NCBI RefSeq assembly: GCF_039680535.1
Contig: NZ_JBDKSS010000034.1
Span: 4,107 to 68,106, forward strand
Direction: 5' to 3'
DNA from: Parvibaculum sp039680535
GTDB taxonomy: Bacteria; Pseudomonadota; Alphaproteobacteria; Parvibaculales; Parvibaculaceae
Length of the DNA stretch: 64,000 nucleotides
A program made the translations under genes and the position numbers. Below the pieces are notes generated by a model, which worked only from the letters and a program-made list of their open reading frames with translations, did not search any database and was not told where the DNA came from. Shown piece by piece: positions 1 through 8,390 of this stretch (the first letter of the stretch is position 1; every line of letters begins with the position of its first letter).

Positions 1-1143
1 GTCCGGCATCACGACGACGAACTCCTCGCCGCCGAGCCGGCAGGCGAGATCGACGCCGCGGACATTCTGCTGGATACGCTGCGCGAATTCCTTCAGCACC
101 GCGTCGCCCGCCGCATGGCCATGGGTGTCATTGACCGCCTTGAAGAAGTCGATGTCGAAGATGAGCAATGAAACCGGCTTGCCGGAGTGGATGCCCTCTT
201 CCACCAGCGCATCGAGGTGGCTCTCCATGTAGCGGCGATTGTAGAGGCCCGTGAGACCGTCCGTGACCGCCAGTTCGAGCCCCCGCTGGAACTTGTCGCG
301 CAGATAATCCTGATAGCGTTTGCGGCGAAGCTGCGTGCGGCAGCGGGCCACCAGCTCGTTGCGGTCGACCGGGCGCAGCAGGTAATCGTTCACGCCCATG
401 TCGAGCGCGCGGACGAGGCGCGTCATGTCGCCCTCCTCCACGATGGCGAGAATCGGCGTCTGCCGCGTCGACTCGAGCGAGCGGAGCTGCGAGCAGAGAC
501 GCAGCCCATCGGACTCCTGCAACGTCAGGCTGACGATCAGCAGGTCGAAATCCCCGACGCTGGCGAGTTGCACCATCTCTTCCGGCGTTTCGGCGACTGT
601 GACCGTATGCTCGATCGACAGCGCCTCGCTCATGCGCTTGAGCGATGTCGGGCGGTCGTCGAGAACGAGGGCGCGGCCCGGTTCGGCCATCAGCATCTTT
701 TCGGTGCTGGTGCCGACGAAGGCGCCGATGCGCTGCCCCGTCGCCTCGCGCATGCGCAGCTCGTCCGTCACCATCTTAAGGCGAACCAGACTCTTCACCC
801 GGGCAAACAGCGCCAGATCGTTGACGGGCTTGGTCAGAAAATCGTCGGCGCCTGCTTCGAGCCCCTGCACGCGATCGCGCGGCTGGTCGAGCGCCGTCAC
901 CATGATGATGGGGATGTGTTCGGTCTGGGGCGCGGCCTTGAGCCTGCGGCAGACCTCGAACCCGTCCATGCCGGGCATCATGACGTCGAGCAGGATGATG
1001 TCGGGCTGCTGGGCGGTCGCGACTTCGATCGCCTCGGGGCCGGACGCGGCCTTGAGCACGTCGAAATATTCGGCCGTCAACTTCGCGTCGAGCAGCTTCA
1101 GATTTGCGGGAACATCGTCGACAATGAGTACGCGCGCGGTCAC
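1..1143 (-). CDS. pleD: Response regulator diguanylate cyclase PleD (3' end cut by window)
   Basis: Makes cyclic-di-GMP from GTP and, in Caulobacter, drives polar differentiation. The 381 visible codons read REC-REC-GGDEF. Receiver 1 carries the acidic pair D9-D10 and phosphoacceptor D53 (LLDVMMPG). Receiver 2 has a serine (LLIVSLTL) where the Asp should be, so it is an adaptor receiver, as in known PleD. The cyclase motif GGEEF is at residues 371-375, and the product-inhibition I-site RGVD (362-365) lies five residues before it, so feedback control should be intact. Translation starts at a GTG seven bases after the divK stop, indicating one operon. Roughly the last 70 residues lie outside the window. 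Confidence 0.95.
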   Translation of the reverse strand, partial: MTARVLIVDDVPANLKLLDAKLTAEYFDVLKAASGPEAIEVATAQQPDIILLDVMMPGMDGFEVCRRLKAAPQTEHIPIIMVTALDQPRDRVQGLEAGADDFLTKPVNDLALFARVKSLVRLKMVTDELRMREATGQRIGAFVGTSTEKMLMAEPGRALVLDDRPTSLKRMSEALSIEHTVTVAETPEEMVQLASVGDFDLLIVSLTLQESDGLRLCSQLRSLESTRQTPILAIVEEGDMTRLVRALDMGVNDYLLRPVDRNELVARCRTQLRRKRYQDYLRDKFQRGLELAVTDGLTGLYNRRYMESHLDALVEEGIHSGKPVSLLIFDIDFFKAVNDTHGHAAGDAVLKEFAQRIQQNVRGVDLACRLGGEEFVVVMPD

Positions 1144-1150
1144 GGTGCCC

Positions 1151-1516
1151 TTACCTCAGGAAACGCTGCACCGTCTCGAGAAACTGCGTCACGGAGATGG
1201 GCTTCGAGATATAGGCTTCGCACCCACCCTCGCGGATCTTCTCCTCATCGCCCTTCATGGCGAAGGCCGTGACGGCCACCACCGGAATGGAGCGCAGGCT
1301 GTCGTCTTCCTTGATCCACTTGGTGACTTCCAGGCCCGACACTTCGGGAAGCTGAATGTCCATGAGGATCAGATCGGGGCGGTTCTTGCGCGCGATCTCG
1401 AGCGCCTCGATACCGTCTCGGGTCTGAAGCGTCTCATAGCCATGCGCATCCAGAAGATCATGGAAGAGCTTCATGTTGAGCTCATTGTCCTCGACGATCA
1501 GAACTCTCTTGGTCAT
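1151..1516 (-). CDS. divK: Single-domain response regulator DivK
   Basis: A 121-residue stand-alone receiver that in Caulobacter controls the DivJ/PleC/DivL-CckA network and so CtrA activity. Acidic residues E9-D10, phosphoacceptor D53 (LILMDIQLP), the VAVTAF switch segment and the late SKP lysine are all present. The reading frame stays open for 34 more codons upstream, but the ATG at 1516 gives the usual MTKRVLIVEDN start and has GGAG 11 bases upstream; a second ATG three codons earlier is less likely because GGAG is then only two bases away. It is transcribed ahead of pleD. Confidence 0.95.
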   Translation of the reverse strand: MTKRVLIVEDNELNMKLFHDLLDAHGYETLQTRDGIEALEIARKNRPDLILMDIQLPEVSGLEVTKWIKEDDSLRSIPVVAVTAFAMKGDEEKIREGGCEAYISKPISVTQFLETVQRFLR

Positions 1517-1724
1517 CGCATCCATAGCTCCAAGACTCCCCCAGTTGCCGGGCACGGCCGGCGCCACGATACTGCCACAGGCAGGTCGGGCTTGATTCCC
1601 GGTCCTCTGGCGTTCCATATGACGCCAATATCCTTAACAAGGTCTTTAAATGGACGGCCGGTTTGCAGCGATTTAATCCGAACCCGCGCCATGCTTAACG
1701 AGTTATTGTAGAGCGGGGTTTGAG

Positions 1725-2003
1725 ATGAAGCCGGAACAGGCTGAAATCATTGCCATTCAGGCTCTGGGGCATATCGCCGGAGATGACGAGCTTCTGTTCG
1801 CGTTTTTCGACATAACCGGACTTTCGCCCGACGAGCTGCGGGCCCGCGCGAGCGAACCCGAGATTCTGGGCGGTGTGCTCGACTTCCTCCTGATGGACGA
1901 AACCCGCCTGCTCGACTTCTGCGCCGCCGCCGAGCTTCGGCCTGAATTGCCTAGGATTGCGCGCCGGCTCCTTCCCGGCGGCGAAGAGGTGCACTGGACA
2001 TGA
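1725..2003 (+). CDS. DUF3572 family protein
   Basis: A 92-residue, acidic, probably all-helical soluble protein without signal peptide. It matches the small DUF3572 family, which occurs in alphaproteobacteria and has no assigned function. It is divergent from divK across about 200 bases, and its stop codon overlaps the start of the downstream HAD gene (ATGA, 4 bases), suggesting translational coupling. No catalytic motif is visible. The family call is from memory of sequence pattern. Confidence 0.75.
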   Translation: MKPEQAEIIAIQALGHIAGDDELLFAFFDITGLSPDELRARASEPEILGGVLDFLLMDETRLLDFCAAAELRPELPRIARRLLPGGEEVHWT

Positions 2004-2713
2004 CGACGACCGCTCCCGCCACGCCGCATCTGCGCGGCCTCGATCCGCTCGCGCTCCACGAAGATGTGGCGCCGCAGATCGAAGCCCTGCGTCTCGAACG
2101 CGGAAAGCCGCTCATCGTCTCCGATTGCGACGAAGTGCTGATGCAGTTCATCGCCGGGCTCGAACTCTATCTGGAAACACAAGGACTCTGGCTCGACCTT
2201 CAGAGCTTCGCGCTGACTGGCAACATCAAGCGCAAGGACACGGGCGAATCCCTGCCCGCCTCCGAGATGCCCGCGCTGATGCAGGGATTTTTCGCCTCAT
2301 CCACGCATTCGCTGATCCCGGTGCCCGGCGCGGCGACGGCGCTCACCGCGCTTTCCACCCGCGCGCAGGTTGTCGTGCTCACCAACGTGCCGTTCTCCGA
2401 GAAGGAAACCCGCGTCCGGAACCTCGCCGCCCACGGCATGGCCTATCCCGTCATCGCCAACAAGGGCCTCAAGGGCGGGGCCGTAAAGCGGCTGGCCGAA
2501 ATCGTCGATGCGCCGGTCGTCTTCCTCGACGACATTCCGCATAACCTCGCCTCGGTGGCGGCCGCCCATGCGCCGACGCATCGCGTGCATTTCATCGCCG
2601 ATCAGCGCCTCGCCAAACTCCTCGGCCCGTCCGAGCACAGCCATTTCCACACGACCGACTGGGCCAAGGCGCACGACTTCATCTCGGCCCGGCTCGAAGA
2701 GGATGGTTTCTGA
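2000..2713 (+). CDS. HAD superfamily hydrolase
   Basis: A 237-residue cytosolic phosphatase-type HAD protein. Motif I is SDCDEV with nucleophile D42 and acid/base D44; motif II is VVLTNV (Thr); the motif III lysine lies in the ANKGLKGG stretch; motif IV is VFLDDIP. A helical insert between motifs I and II would form a type-1 cap. The substrate cannot be inferred. It is coupled to the DUF3572 gene upstream by a 4-base overlap and followed three bases later by the ROK kinase, so the three genes likely share a transcript with dinB. Confidence 0.8.
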   Translation: MTTTAPATPHLRGLDPLALHEDVAPQIEALRLERGKPLIVSDCDEVLMQFIAGLELYLETQGLWLDLQSFALTGNIKRKDTGESLPASEMPALMQGFFASSTHSLIPVPGAATALTALSTRAQVVVLTNVPFSEKETRVRNLAAHGMAYPVIANKGLKGGAVKRLAEIVDAPVVFLDDIPHNLASVAAAHAPTHRVHFIADQRLAKLLGPSEHSHFHTTDWAKAHDFISARLEEDGF

Positions 2714-2716
2714 GCC

Positions 2717-3622
2717 ATGCGCATCGGCATCGACCTCGGCGGCACAAAGATCGAAGGCATCGCGCTCGGCACCGGCGGAGGCGAACTGGCGCGGAAGCGC
2801 ATCGCAACGCCCGGTTCCTATGATGCGACCGTCGCCGCGATCCGCGACCTTGTCGCCTCGCTGGAGCAGGAAACGGCGGCGCGCGGCACGGTGGGCATCG
2901 GCATGCCCGGCGCCATTTCGCCGGCGTCCGGCCTCGTGAAGAACGCCAACAGCACTTTTCTCATCGGCAAGCCCTTCGATCGCGATCTCGAAGCAGCTCT
3001 TGGCCGCGAAGTCCGGCTCGCCAATGACGCCGATTGTTTCGCGCTGTCGGAGGCGACGGACGGCGCGGGCGCAGGCGCACCATCCGTTTTCGGCGTGATC
3101 CTCGGCACGGGCGTCGGCGGCGGCATCGTCGTCAATGGACAGCTCCTCTCCGGTCCCAACGCCATTGCCGGCGAATGGGGCCACAATCAGCTTCCCTGGA
3201 TGCACCCCGACGAATTGCCCGGCCCCGATTGCTATTGCGGCAAGAAGGGCTGCATCGAAAGCTGGAATTCGGGGCCCGGCTTCGAGGCCGAATATGTCCG
3301 GTCCGGCGAAGATCCTATGACGACACATGAAATCGTCGCGGCCGCCGAAGCCGGACAGCGGCCTGCCCGCCTCGCGCTCCGCCGCTATGCCGACCGGCTC
3401 GCCCGCGCGCTCGCCCATGTCATCAACATCATCGACCCGCATGTGATCGTGCTGGGCGGCGGCATGTCGAACGTCGCGTCGCTTTACGACGAGGTGCCGG
3501 CGCGCTGGGGTTTTTACGCCTTCACCGATCGCGTCGACACGAAGCTCCTTCGCAACAAGCATGGCGACTCGAGCGGCGTTCGCGGCGCGGCGTGGCTCTG
3601 GCCGGAGGAAGGGTCCGCATGA
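2717..3622 (+). CDS. ROK family sugar kinase (fructokinase or N-acetylhexosamine kinase type)
   Basis: An ATP-dependent sugar kinase of 301 residues. The phosphate-binding loop DLGGTK is at residues 6-11, the catalytic region NDAD at 103-106, and a GTGVGGG phosphate loop near 130. The ROK zinc site is complete: EWGH (H156) with CYCGKKGC (C172, C174, C179). The histidine-containing EWGHNQLP segment is shared by ROK fructokinases and N-acetyl-sugar kinases, so the sugar is uncertain. The stop codon overlaps the dinB start by four bases. Confidence 0.85.
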   Translation: MRIGIDLGGTKIEGIALGTGGGELARKRIATPGSYDATVAAIRDLVASLEQETAARGTVGIGMPGAISPASGLVKNANSTFLIGKPFDRDLEAALGREVRLANDADCFALSEATDGAGAGAPSVFGVILGTGVGGGIVVNGQLLSGPNAIAGEWGHNQLPWMHPDELPGPDCYCGKKGCIESWNSGPGFEAEYVRSGEDPMTTHEIVAAAEAGQRPARLALRRYADRLARALAHVINIIDPHVIVLGGGMSNVASLYDEVPARWGFYAFTDRVDTKLLRNKHGDSSGVRGAAWLWPEEGSA

Positions 3623-4893
3623 CGGAGGCGGCGCCTCGGCCCGGTTTCTGCCGCGACTGCTTCACGGCAGTCACGGAGGACGTGACGCGCTGCCCCGCCT
3701 GCAATCGCCCTCGCCTCGTCTTCCATTCCGAAATTCATGATCTCGACATCGCGCATCTCGACTGCGACGCCTTCTATGCCTCGGTCGAAAAGCGCGACAA
3801 TCCGGAACTCCTCGACAAGCCGTTGATCATCGGCGGCGGCAAGCGCGGCGTGGTCTCGACCTGCTGCTACATCGCCCGCATTCGCGGCGTGCGCTCCGCC
3901 ATGCCGATGTTCAAGGCGCTGGAAGCCTGCCCCGAAGCCGTGGTCATAAAGCCGAACATGGAGAAATACACGCGCGTCGGACGCGAAGTGCGGCAGATGA
4001 TGCGCGAGCTGACGCCGCTCGTCGAACCGCTCTCCATCGATGAGGCCTTTCTCGATCTCACCGGCACGGAGCGGCTGCACCATGCGAGCCCCGCCCTCAC
4101 CATGGCGAAACTTCAGGCGCGCATTCAGAAGGAAATCGGCATCACCGTTTCCGTCGGCCTCAGCTATTGCAAGTTCCTGGCGAAGATAGCATCCGACATG
4201 GACAAGCCGCGCGGCTTCGCCGTCATCGGTCGGGAAGAAGCGCTGGAATTTCTCGCTCAGAAGCCCGTCTCCTTCATCTGGGGCGTCGGCAAGGCCTTCG
4301 AGCAGAAGCTGATGAAAGACGGGATCAGCCGTATTTCCCAATTGCAGAAGATGGAAGAAAGCGACCTCATGGCGCGCTACGGCGTCATGGGCAGACGCCT
4401 CTGGCGTCTCGCGCGCGGGCTCGACGACCGCTCCGTCTCAAGCGCGAATGTCGCCAAGAGCATCTCTGCCGAGACGACATTTCTCGATGACATTGCCGAC
4501 GCGGCAGAGCTTGAGCGGCGCCTCTGGCCGCTCTGCGAGAAGGTGGCGGAGCGCAGCAAGGCCGCAGGCGCCTCGGGCCAAACAATTGTGCTCAAACTCA
4601 AGACCGCCGACTTCAAGACGCGTACACGGAGCGTCACCCTTCCAGACCCGACGCAGCTTGCGGAAGTGATCTATCGGGTCGGCGCGCCGCTTCTGGCGAA
4701 GGAAGCCGACGGCACGCCGTTCCGCCTGCTTGGTATCGGCCTCGGCCAGCTCCTCGACGGTCAGTTGGCCGACCCTCCCGACATGCTGGACCCTTCGGCG
4801 ACGCGCCGCGCGGAAGCCGAACGCGCCATGGACAAGGTGCGTGCGAAATTCGGCGCAGGCGCAATCATCAAGGGACGCGGCATCAAGAGTTGA
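3619..4893 (+). CDS. dinB: DNA polymerase IV (Y-family) with N-terminal zinc-finger-like segment
   Basis: Error-prone translesion polymerase, 424 residues. The palm begins HLDCDAFYASVE, where D48 binds metal, and continues with the second catalytic block SIDEAFLD; YCKFLAKIASD and the helix-hairpin-helix region WGVGKAF follow. Ahead of the polymerase core is a C11-x2-C14-x10-C25-x2-C28 knuckle that E. coli DinB lacks. The frame opens nine codons earlier, but the ATG at 3619 overlaps the ROK stop as ATGA and is preferred. The 3' end overlaps the convergent GST gene by 11 bases. I see no obvious LexA box directly upstream. Confidence 0.92.
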   Translation: MTEAAPRPGFCRDCFTAVTEDVTRCPACNRPRLVFHSEIHDLDIAHLDCDAFYASVEKRDNPELLDKPLIIGGGKRGVVSTCCYIARIRGVRSAMPMFKALEACPEAVVIKPNMEKYTRVGREVRQMMRELTPLVEPLSIDEAFLDLTGTERLHHASPALTMAKLQARIQKEIGITVSVGLSYCKFLAKIASDMDKPRGFAVIGREEALEFLAQKPVSFIWGVGKAFEQKLMKDGISRISQLQKMEESDLMARYGVMGRRLWRLARGLDDRSVSSANVAKSISAETTFLDDIADAAELERRLWPLCEKVAERSKAAGASGQTIVLKLKTADFKTRTRSVTLPDPTQLAEVIYRVGAPLLAKEADGTPFRLLGIGLGQLLDGQLADPPDMLDPSATRRAEAERAMDKVRAKFGAGAIIKGRGIKS

Positions 4894-5470
4894 GACCGAG
4901 ATCCCTCTCGATGCGCCGCACCCAGTCTTTCACCGCCGGAAACTCGGCAAGGTCGAAGCCCGCCTCATGCGAAAGGCGCGTGTAGGCGACGAGGGCCAGA
5001 TCGGCGAGCGTCAGCTTTTCGCCGACGAAATATTGCCGGGCCGCAAGATGCCCTTCCATGACGCCGAGGGCGCGCTTGCCCTTCTCGATCAGCGATGGAT
5101 CGATTTCTCCATCCGGCTTTTTCAGGATATGCGCGTAATAGCGGCGCACGGCGATGGCCGTTTCGTGGCTGTACTGCTCCCAGAAAAGCCACTGGTTCAT
5201 CAGCGCGCGATCGAAGGCGTCCGTTGGAATGAGGTCTGAGCCTTCGGCCAGATATTGCATGATGGCGTTCGACTGCGCGAGCGGCCTGCCATCGTCGAAC
5301 ATGACGGTGGGAACCTGCCCCGCCGGATTCATCGCCAAAAAAGCCGATGTGCGGGTTTCGCCCTTTGATAGGTCGACTTCAACCCAGCGATAGGGAATGC
5401 CGAGGCGATCGCAGACGAATTTGACCTTGTGGCAATTGCCCGAAATCGCGTTTCCATAGATTGTCAGCAT
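4883..5470 (-). CDS. Glutathione S-transferase family protein
   Basis: A 195-residue two-domain GST. The thioredoxin-like half starts MLTIYGNAISGNCHK, with a Ser/Asn-type active-site segment, and has the cis-proline motif NPAGQVPT and the glutathione-contacting QSNAIMQYL. The all-helical half contains the conserved LTLADLALVAYT N-capping region. The length is usual for bacterial GSTs. The substrate is unknown; beta- or theta-like enzymes of this kind serve detoxification or thiol-dependent catabolism. It overlaps dinB tail to tail. Confidence 0.85.
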   Translation of the reverse strand: MLTIYGNAISGNCHKVKFVCDRLGIPYRWVEVDLSKGETRTSAFLAMNPAGQVPTVMFDDGRPLAQSNAIMQYLAEGSDLIPTDAFDRALMNQWLFWEQYSHETAIAVRRYYAHILKKPDGEIDPSLIEKGKRALGVMEGHLAARQYFVGEKLTLADLALVAYTRLSHEAGFDLAEFPAVKDWVRRIERDLGLNS

Positions 5471-5480
5471 GCATCCCTCG

Positions 5481-6368
5481 TCAGCAGCTTCCCGGCTTGA
5501 AATACTCGATCTGGCTCAGTTCGCCGTTCAGCACCACATCGTCGTAATGCATGACGAGCGAACTCATGACGCCGTTCGGGAACATGCGAAAGCCCATCTC
5601 GAAGCTCGGCGTGCCGTCCTGCTCGTCATTGCCCTTGTCAAAATAACTCATATGCACGGGCCAGGCATGGACCGAGCTCAAGGCGTCGGCCGTGCCCCTG
5701 TTCTTGATGCGGACCTTGCGCGCATCGATGGGCGCGTCGCCCGCCGTTCCGATAAAGGCGGTGATGGCGGTCGGGCCGTCCTGCGTGCCGTCGAAAAGCG
5801 GCGCGGCGAAAACGCCCTTGCCGTCCGCCGCCGCCTTCAGCAGCGCCAGATTGAACGCCGTGGGAAAAAGAACCTCTTTGGACAGCGTCTCCGGCGCCTT
5901 GCCCTGCTGTTCAAGATGCACATGCCCGCCATTCCGGAACGCATGACCGCTGACCCGCGCGGTCACCTTGCCGTCGGTATATTCGGTCCGGTCGAAGCGG
6001 AATTCGTTGCCGTCGAGCGACTCCCAGGAACTCAGCCGGATGTCGCTGGTGGTCGTGCCGCCGTTCCCGTCGCCCAGATTGGTCACGACCCGCTGGTCGG
6101 AAATATAGCCCTCGCAGCGCGGCCCGCCGCGCCATTCGACAACCATGCGGCCAGAGACCGCGTCCGTGTCTCCCATCGATTTCATGGCGTCGATGGAAAG
6201 ATCATAAACCGCACGATGCATCTGCATGGCGAGCGCCGGCGCGGCGCTTCGCGTCTTCGCTGCCCAGACAAGCATGGCCGCAAGAGCGATGGCCACGACC
6301 GCCGCGCCCACCAGGAGTCCGCGTGAGCCCGTGAGGCCCCGCTGCCGCAATCCAAACCACTCCCGCAT
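5481..6368 (-). CDS. eipB: EipB-like cell envelope integrity protein (DUF1849)
   Basis: A 295-residue envelope protein. An N-terminal hydrophobic segment (about residues 20-36) serves as signal peptide or anchor, followed by a beta-rich DUF1849 domain. In Brucella, EipB is a periplasmic protein important for envelope integrity, with a disulfide joining a cysteine early in the domain to one at the very C-terminus. Here C85 (PRCEGY) and the terminal C295 are in equivalent places. It is divergent from the downstream dehydrogenase across about 110 bases. The start at 6368 puts a short basic stretch before the hydrophobic segment. Confidence 0.85.
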   Translation of the reverse strand: MREWFGLRQRGLTGSRGLLVGAAVVAIALAAMLVWAAKTRSAAPALAMQMHRAVYDLSIDAMKSMGDTDAVSGRMVVEWRGGPRCEGYISDQRVVTNLGDGNGGTTTSDIRLSSWESLDGNEFRFDRTEYTDGKVTARVSGHAFRNGGHVHLEQQGKAPETLSKEVLFPTAFNLALLKAAADGKGVFAAPLFDGTQDGPTAITAFIGTAGDAPIDARKVRIKNRGTADALSSVHAWPVHMSYFDKGNDEQDGTPSFEMGFRMFPNGVMSSLVMHYDDVVLNGELSQIEYFKPGSC

Positions 6369-6477
6369 TTATGGGTATTGTCCTTCCGAAGTCGCCGTCG
6401 CCCGCCAGACTTCCCTTTTTCTACCTCAACCCATGGGATAAACCAAAGCATCAGGTATCAGACCTTAGAGGCCCGCC

Positions 6478-7449
6478 GTGCCATCTCCGCTGCCCCGCCT
6501 GCTCGTCACCAGAAAGCTTCCCGCCGATGTCGAGGCGCGGCTCGACCGGAACTACGACGCCGAGACCAATCCGACGGACGTCGTGCTCACAGCCGATGAG
6601 CTGGTCGCCCGGGCGGAGGGCAAGGATGCCCTTCTCGTGACGCCCGCCGACAGGCTCACCGCCGGGACAATCGCCCGGCTGCCCGCCTCCATTCGCGTCA
6701 TCGCGAGTTTCTCGGTCGGTTACGACCATATCGACGTCACGGCGGCGGAGGCGCGCGGCATTCCGGTTACCAACACACCCGATGTGCTCACTGACGCGAC
6801 CGCCGACATCGCGCTGCTGCTGATCCTCGGCGCGGCGCGCGGCGCGGCGGCGGGCATGGCCGCGATCCGCGAAAACACATGGAAGAACTGGGCGCCGACC
6901 GGAATGCTCAGCACCGACATCAGGGGCAAGCGGCTCGGCATTCTTGGCATGGGGCGCATCGGTCAGGCGGTCGCGCACCGCGCCCGCGCCTTCGGCATGG
7001 TCATTCACTATCACAATCGCAAAAGGCTCGACGCGGCGACCGAACTTGGCGCTCATTTCCACGCGACCGCGGACGAGCTTTTCGCCGCCTCGGACGTTCT
7101 CTCGATTCATTGCGCCTCGACGCCGGAGACGCGCCGGCTGGTCAATGCCCGTACTCTCGCGCTGCTGCCCCAGGGCGCCATTGTGGTCAACACGGCGCGT
7201 GGCGACATCGTGGACGACGAGGCGCTGATCGTAGCCATAAAATCCGGCAAGCTGCGCGCTATAGGTCTCGACGTCTACGCGAACGAACCCAATATTGACC
7301 CACGCTACAGGACGCTGGAAAACGCCTTCCTGCTTCCCCATCTCGGCAGCGCGACGATCGAAACCCGCAATGCCATGGGCTTTCGCGCGCTCGACAATCT
7401 CGATGACTTTTTTGCAGGACGCGAACCGCGAGACCTCGTGAGAAGCTGA
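6478..7449 (+). CDS. D-2-hydroxyacid dehydrogenase (glyoxylate/hydroxypyruvate reductase type)
   Basis: NAD(P)H-dependent D-2-hydroxyacid dehydrogenase, 323 residues. The Rossmann nucleotide loop GMGRIG is at 157-162. The catalytic set is R241 (NTARGDIVD), E270 (VYANEP) and H288 (LLPHLGSAT). The sequence after beta-strand B reads HYHNRKR, a basic stretch compatible with NADPH preference. Similarity is to glyoxylate and hydroxypyruvate reductases, but the substrate is not decided. The start codon is GTG, with a weak AGAGG upstream. Confidence 0.88.
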   Translation: MPSPLPRLLVTRKLPADVEARLDRNYDAETNPTDVVLTADELVARAEGKDALLVTPADRLTAGTIARLPASIRVIASFSVGYDHIDVTAAEARGIPVTNTPDVLTDATADIALLLILGAARGAAAGMAAIRENTWKNWAPTGMLSTDIRGKRLGILGMGRIGQAVAHRARAFGMVIHYHNRKRLDAATELGAHFHATADELFAASDVLSIHCASTPETRRLVNARTLALLPQGAIVVNTARGDIVDDEALIVAIKSGKLRAIGLDVYANEPNIDPRYRTLENAFLLPHLGSATIETRNAMGFRALDNLDDFFAGREPRDLVRS

Positions 7450-7464
7450 CCGCATGATGCGGTC
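7448..7464 (+). terminator. Short hairpin at the dehydrogenase stop codon
   Basis: Seven paired bases (GACCGCA and TGCGGTC) around a TGA loop. The hairpin begins on the second base of the stop codon and is followed by TTGATAAAG. The tail is too poor in T for a confident intrinsic terminator. Confidence 0.35.
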
Positions 7465-7547
7465 TTGATAAAGACCGACGAGAGTCCATATCGAATTTTT
7501 ATGTGCAAGCCGCGCATTATCCGGGTGTCAACAAGCGGATCCCGGTA

Positions 7548-7808
7548 ATGCCACGCAACATTGAACCACATTCTTCCCTCTCGGCTCCGCACAGCGAGGA
7601 GCCGGCCTCATCCAGTGGCTCCGACAATCTGCCTGGGCCAGCCGCGCCCTTCTGGGAAGCGCTCGCCATACTGACGATCGTTTTCATGCTCGTCATTTTC
7701 GTCAATATTGCCGCTGGAATGCTTCAACTGAACCAAACGAAACCACCGGCTCACGATACCGCCATGTCCCCCGCAGACAGCGCCGGGCAGTCGACGCTGC
7801 GCAATTGA
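7548..7808 (+). CDS. Small single-pass membrane protein of unknown function
   Basis: About 86 residues if started at the ATG at 7548; an upstream GTG at 7503 would add 15. One strong transmembrane helix (FWEALAILTIVFMLVIFVN) is flanked by Ser/Pro-rich, low-complexity tails, so most of the protein is probably disordered on either side of the inner membrane. I do not recognise the family. It lies between the dehydrogenase and ridA on the same strand. The uncompelling ribosome site keeps confidence moderate. Confidence 0.5.
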   Translation: MPRNIEPHSSLSAPHSEEPASSSGSDNLPGPAAPFWEALAILTIVFMLVIFVNIAAGMLQLNQTKPPAHDTAMSPADSAGQSTLRN

Positions 7809-7894
7809 ACGAATTTCATTTTCCTTCCCCAATCGGCATCGACGGATTAGGTATTACCCCTGTCCATCGAGATGAAACGAAGCGGAGACAGGAA

Positions 7895-8362
7895 ATGACA
7901 GGCAGGATCGACGCGCGGCTTTCGGAACTCGGCATCGCGCTTCCCAAGGCAGCAGCACCGATGGCCAATTACGTCCCCTGGGTCGTCACCGGGAACCTCG
8001 TCTTCATTTCGGGCCAGGGCCCGGTGGGGCCGACCGGCGTCGAATATACCGGCAAACTTGGTCGCGACCTCGACGCCGAACAGGGCAAGAAGGCGGCGCG
8101 CCTCGTCGCGCTCAACATCGTCGCCCAGCTTCGCGAAGCCGTCGGCGGCGATCTCGACCGCGTGAAGCGCTGCGTGAAGCTCGTCGGCTTCGTCAATTCG
8201 ACGCCGGAGTTCAACCAGCAGCCCGCCGTCATCAACGGCGCGTCGGACCTCATGGTCGAGATTTTCGGCGACGCAGGCCGCCACGCGCGTTCCGCCGTCT
8301 CCGCACCGAGCCTCCCTGTCGACATCTCGGTCGAAGTCGAAGCGATTTTCGAGATTGAGTGA
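7895..8362 (+). CDS. RidA family protein (reactive imine/enamine deaminase type)
   Basis: A 155-residue YjgF/Rid protein. RidA hydrolyses reactive enamine/imine intermediates such as 2-aminoacrylate. The segment VFISGQGPVGPTG is the usual strand-turn region of the fold. The Arg that contacts carboxylates in true RidA (in an NR-S-V-type motif) appears as GRHARSAVSAPSLP, so it belongs to a related Rid subgroup whose activity may differ. The start was chosen at 7895 because GGAGACAGGAA lies directly upstream; the open frame extends 30 codons further without a ribosome site. Confidence 0.85.
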   Translation: MTGRIDARLSELGIALPKAAAPMANYVPWVVTGNLVFISGQGPVGPTGVEYTGKLGRDLDAEQGKKAARLVALNIVAQLREAVGGDLDRVKRCVKLVGFVNSTPEFNQQPAVINGASDLMVEIFGDAGRHARSAVSAPSLPVDISVEVEAIFEIE

Positions 8363-8390
8363 AGGGAACCACAGGCTCTAGAGTCGCCCT

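Noticed and set aside
1634..1649. Possible CtrA box upstream of divK (TTAAC...TTTAA)
   Set aside because: The two TTAA halves are separated by eight bases, whereas CtrA sites have seven. Without a conserved partner site I do not call it.
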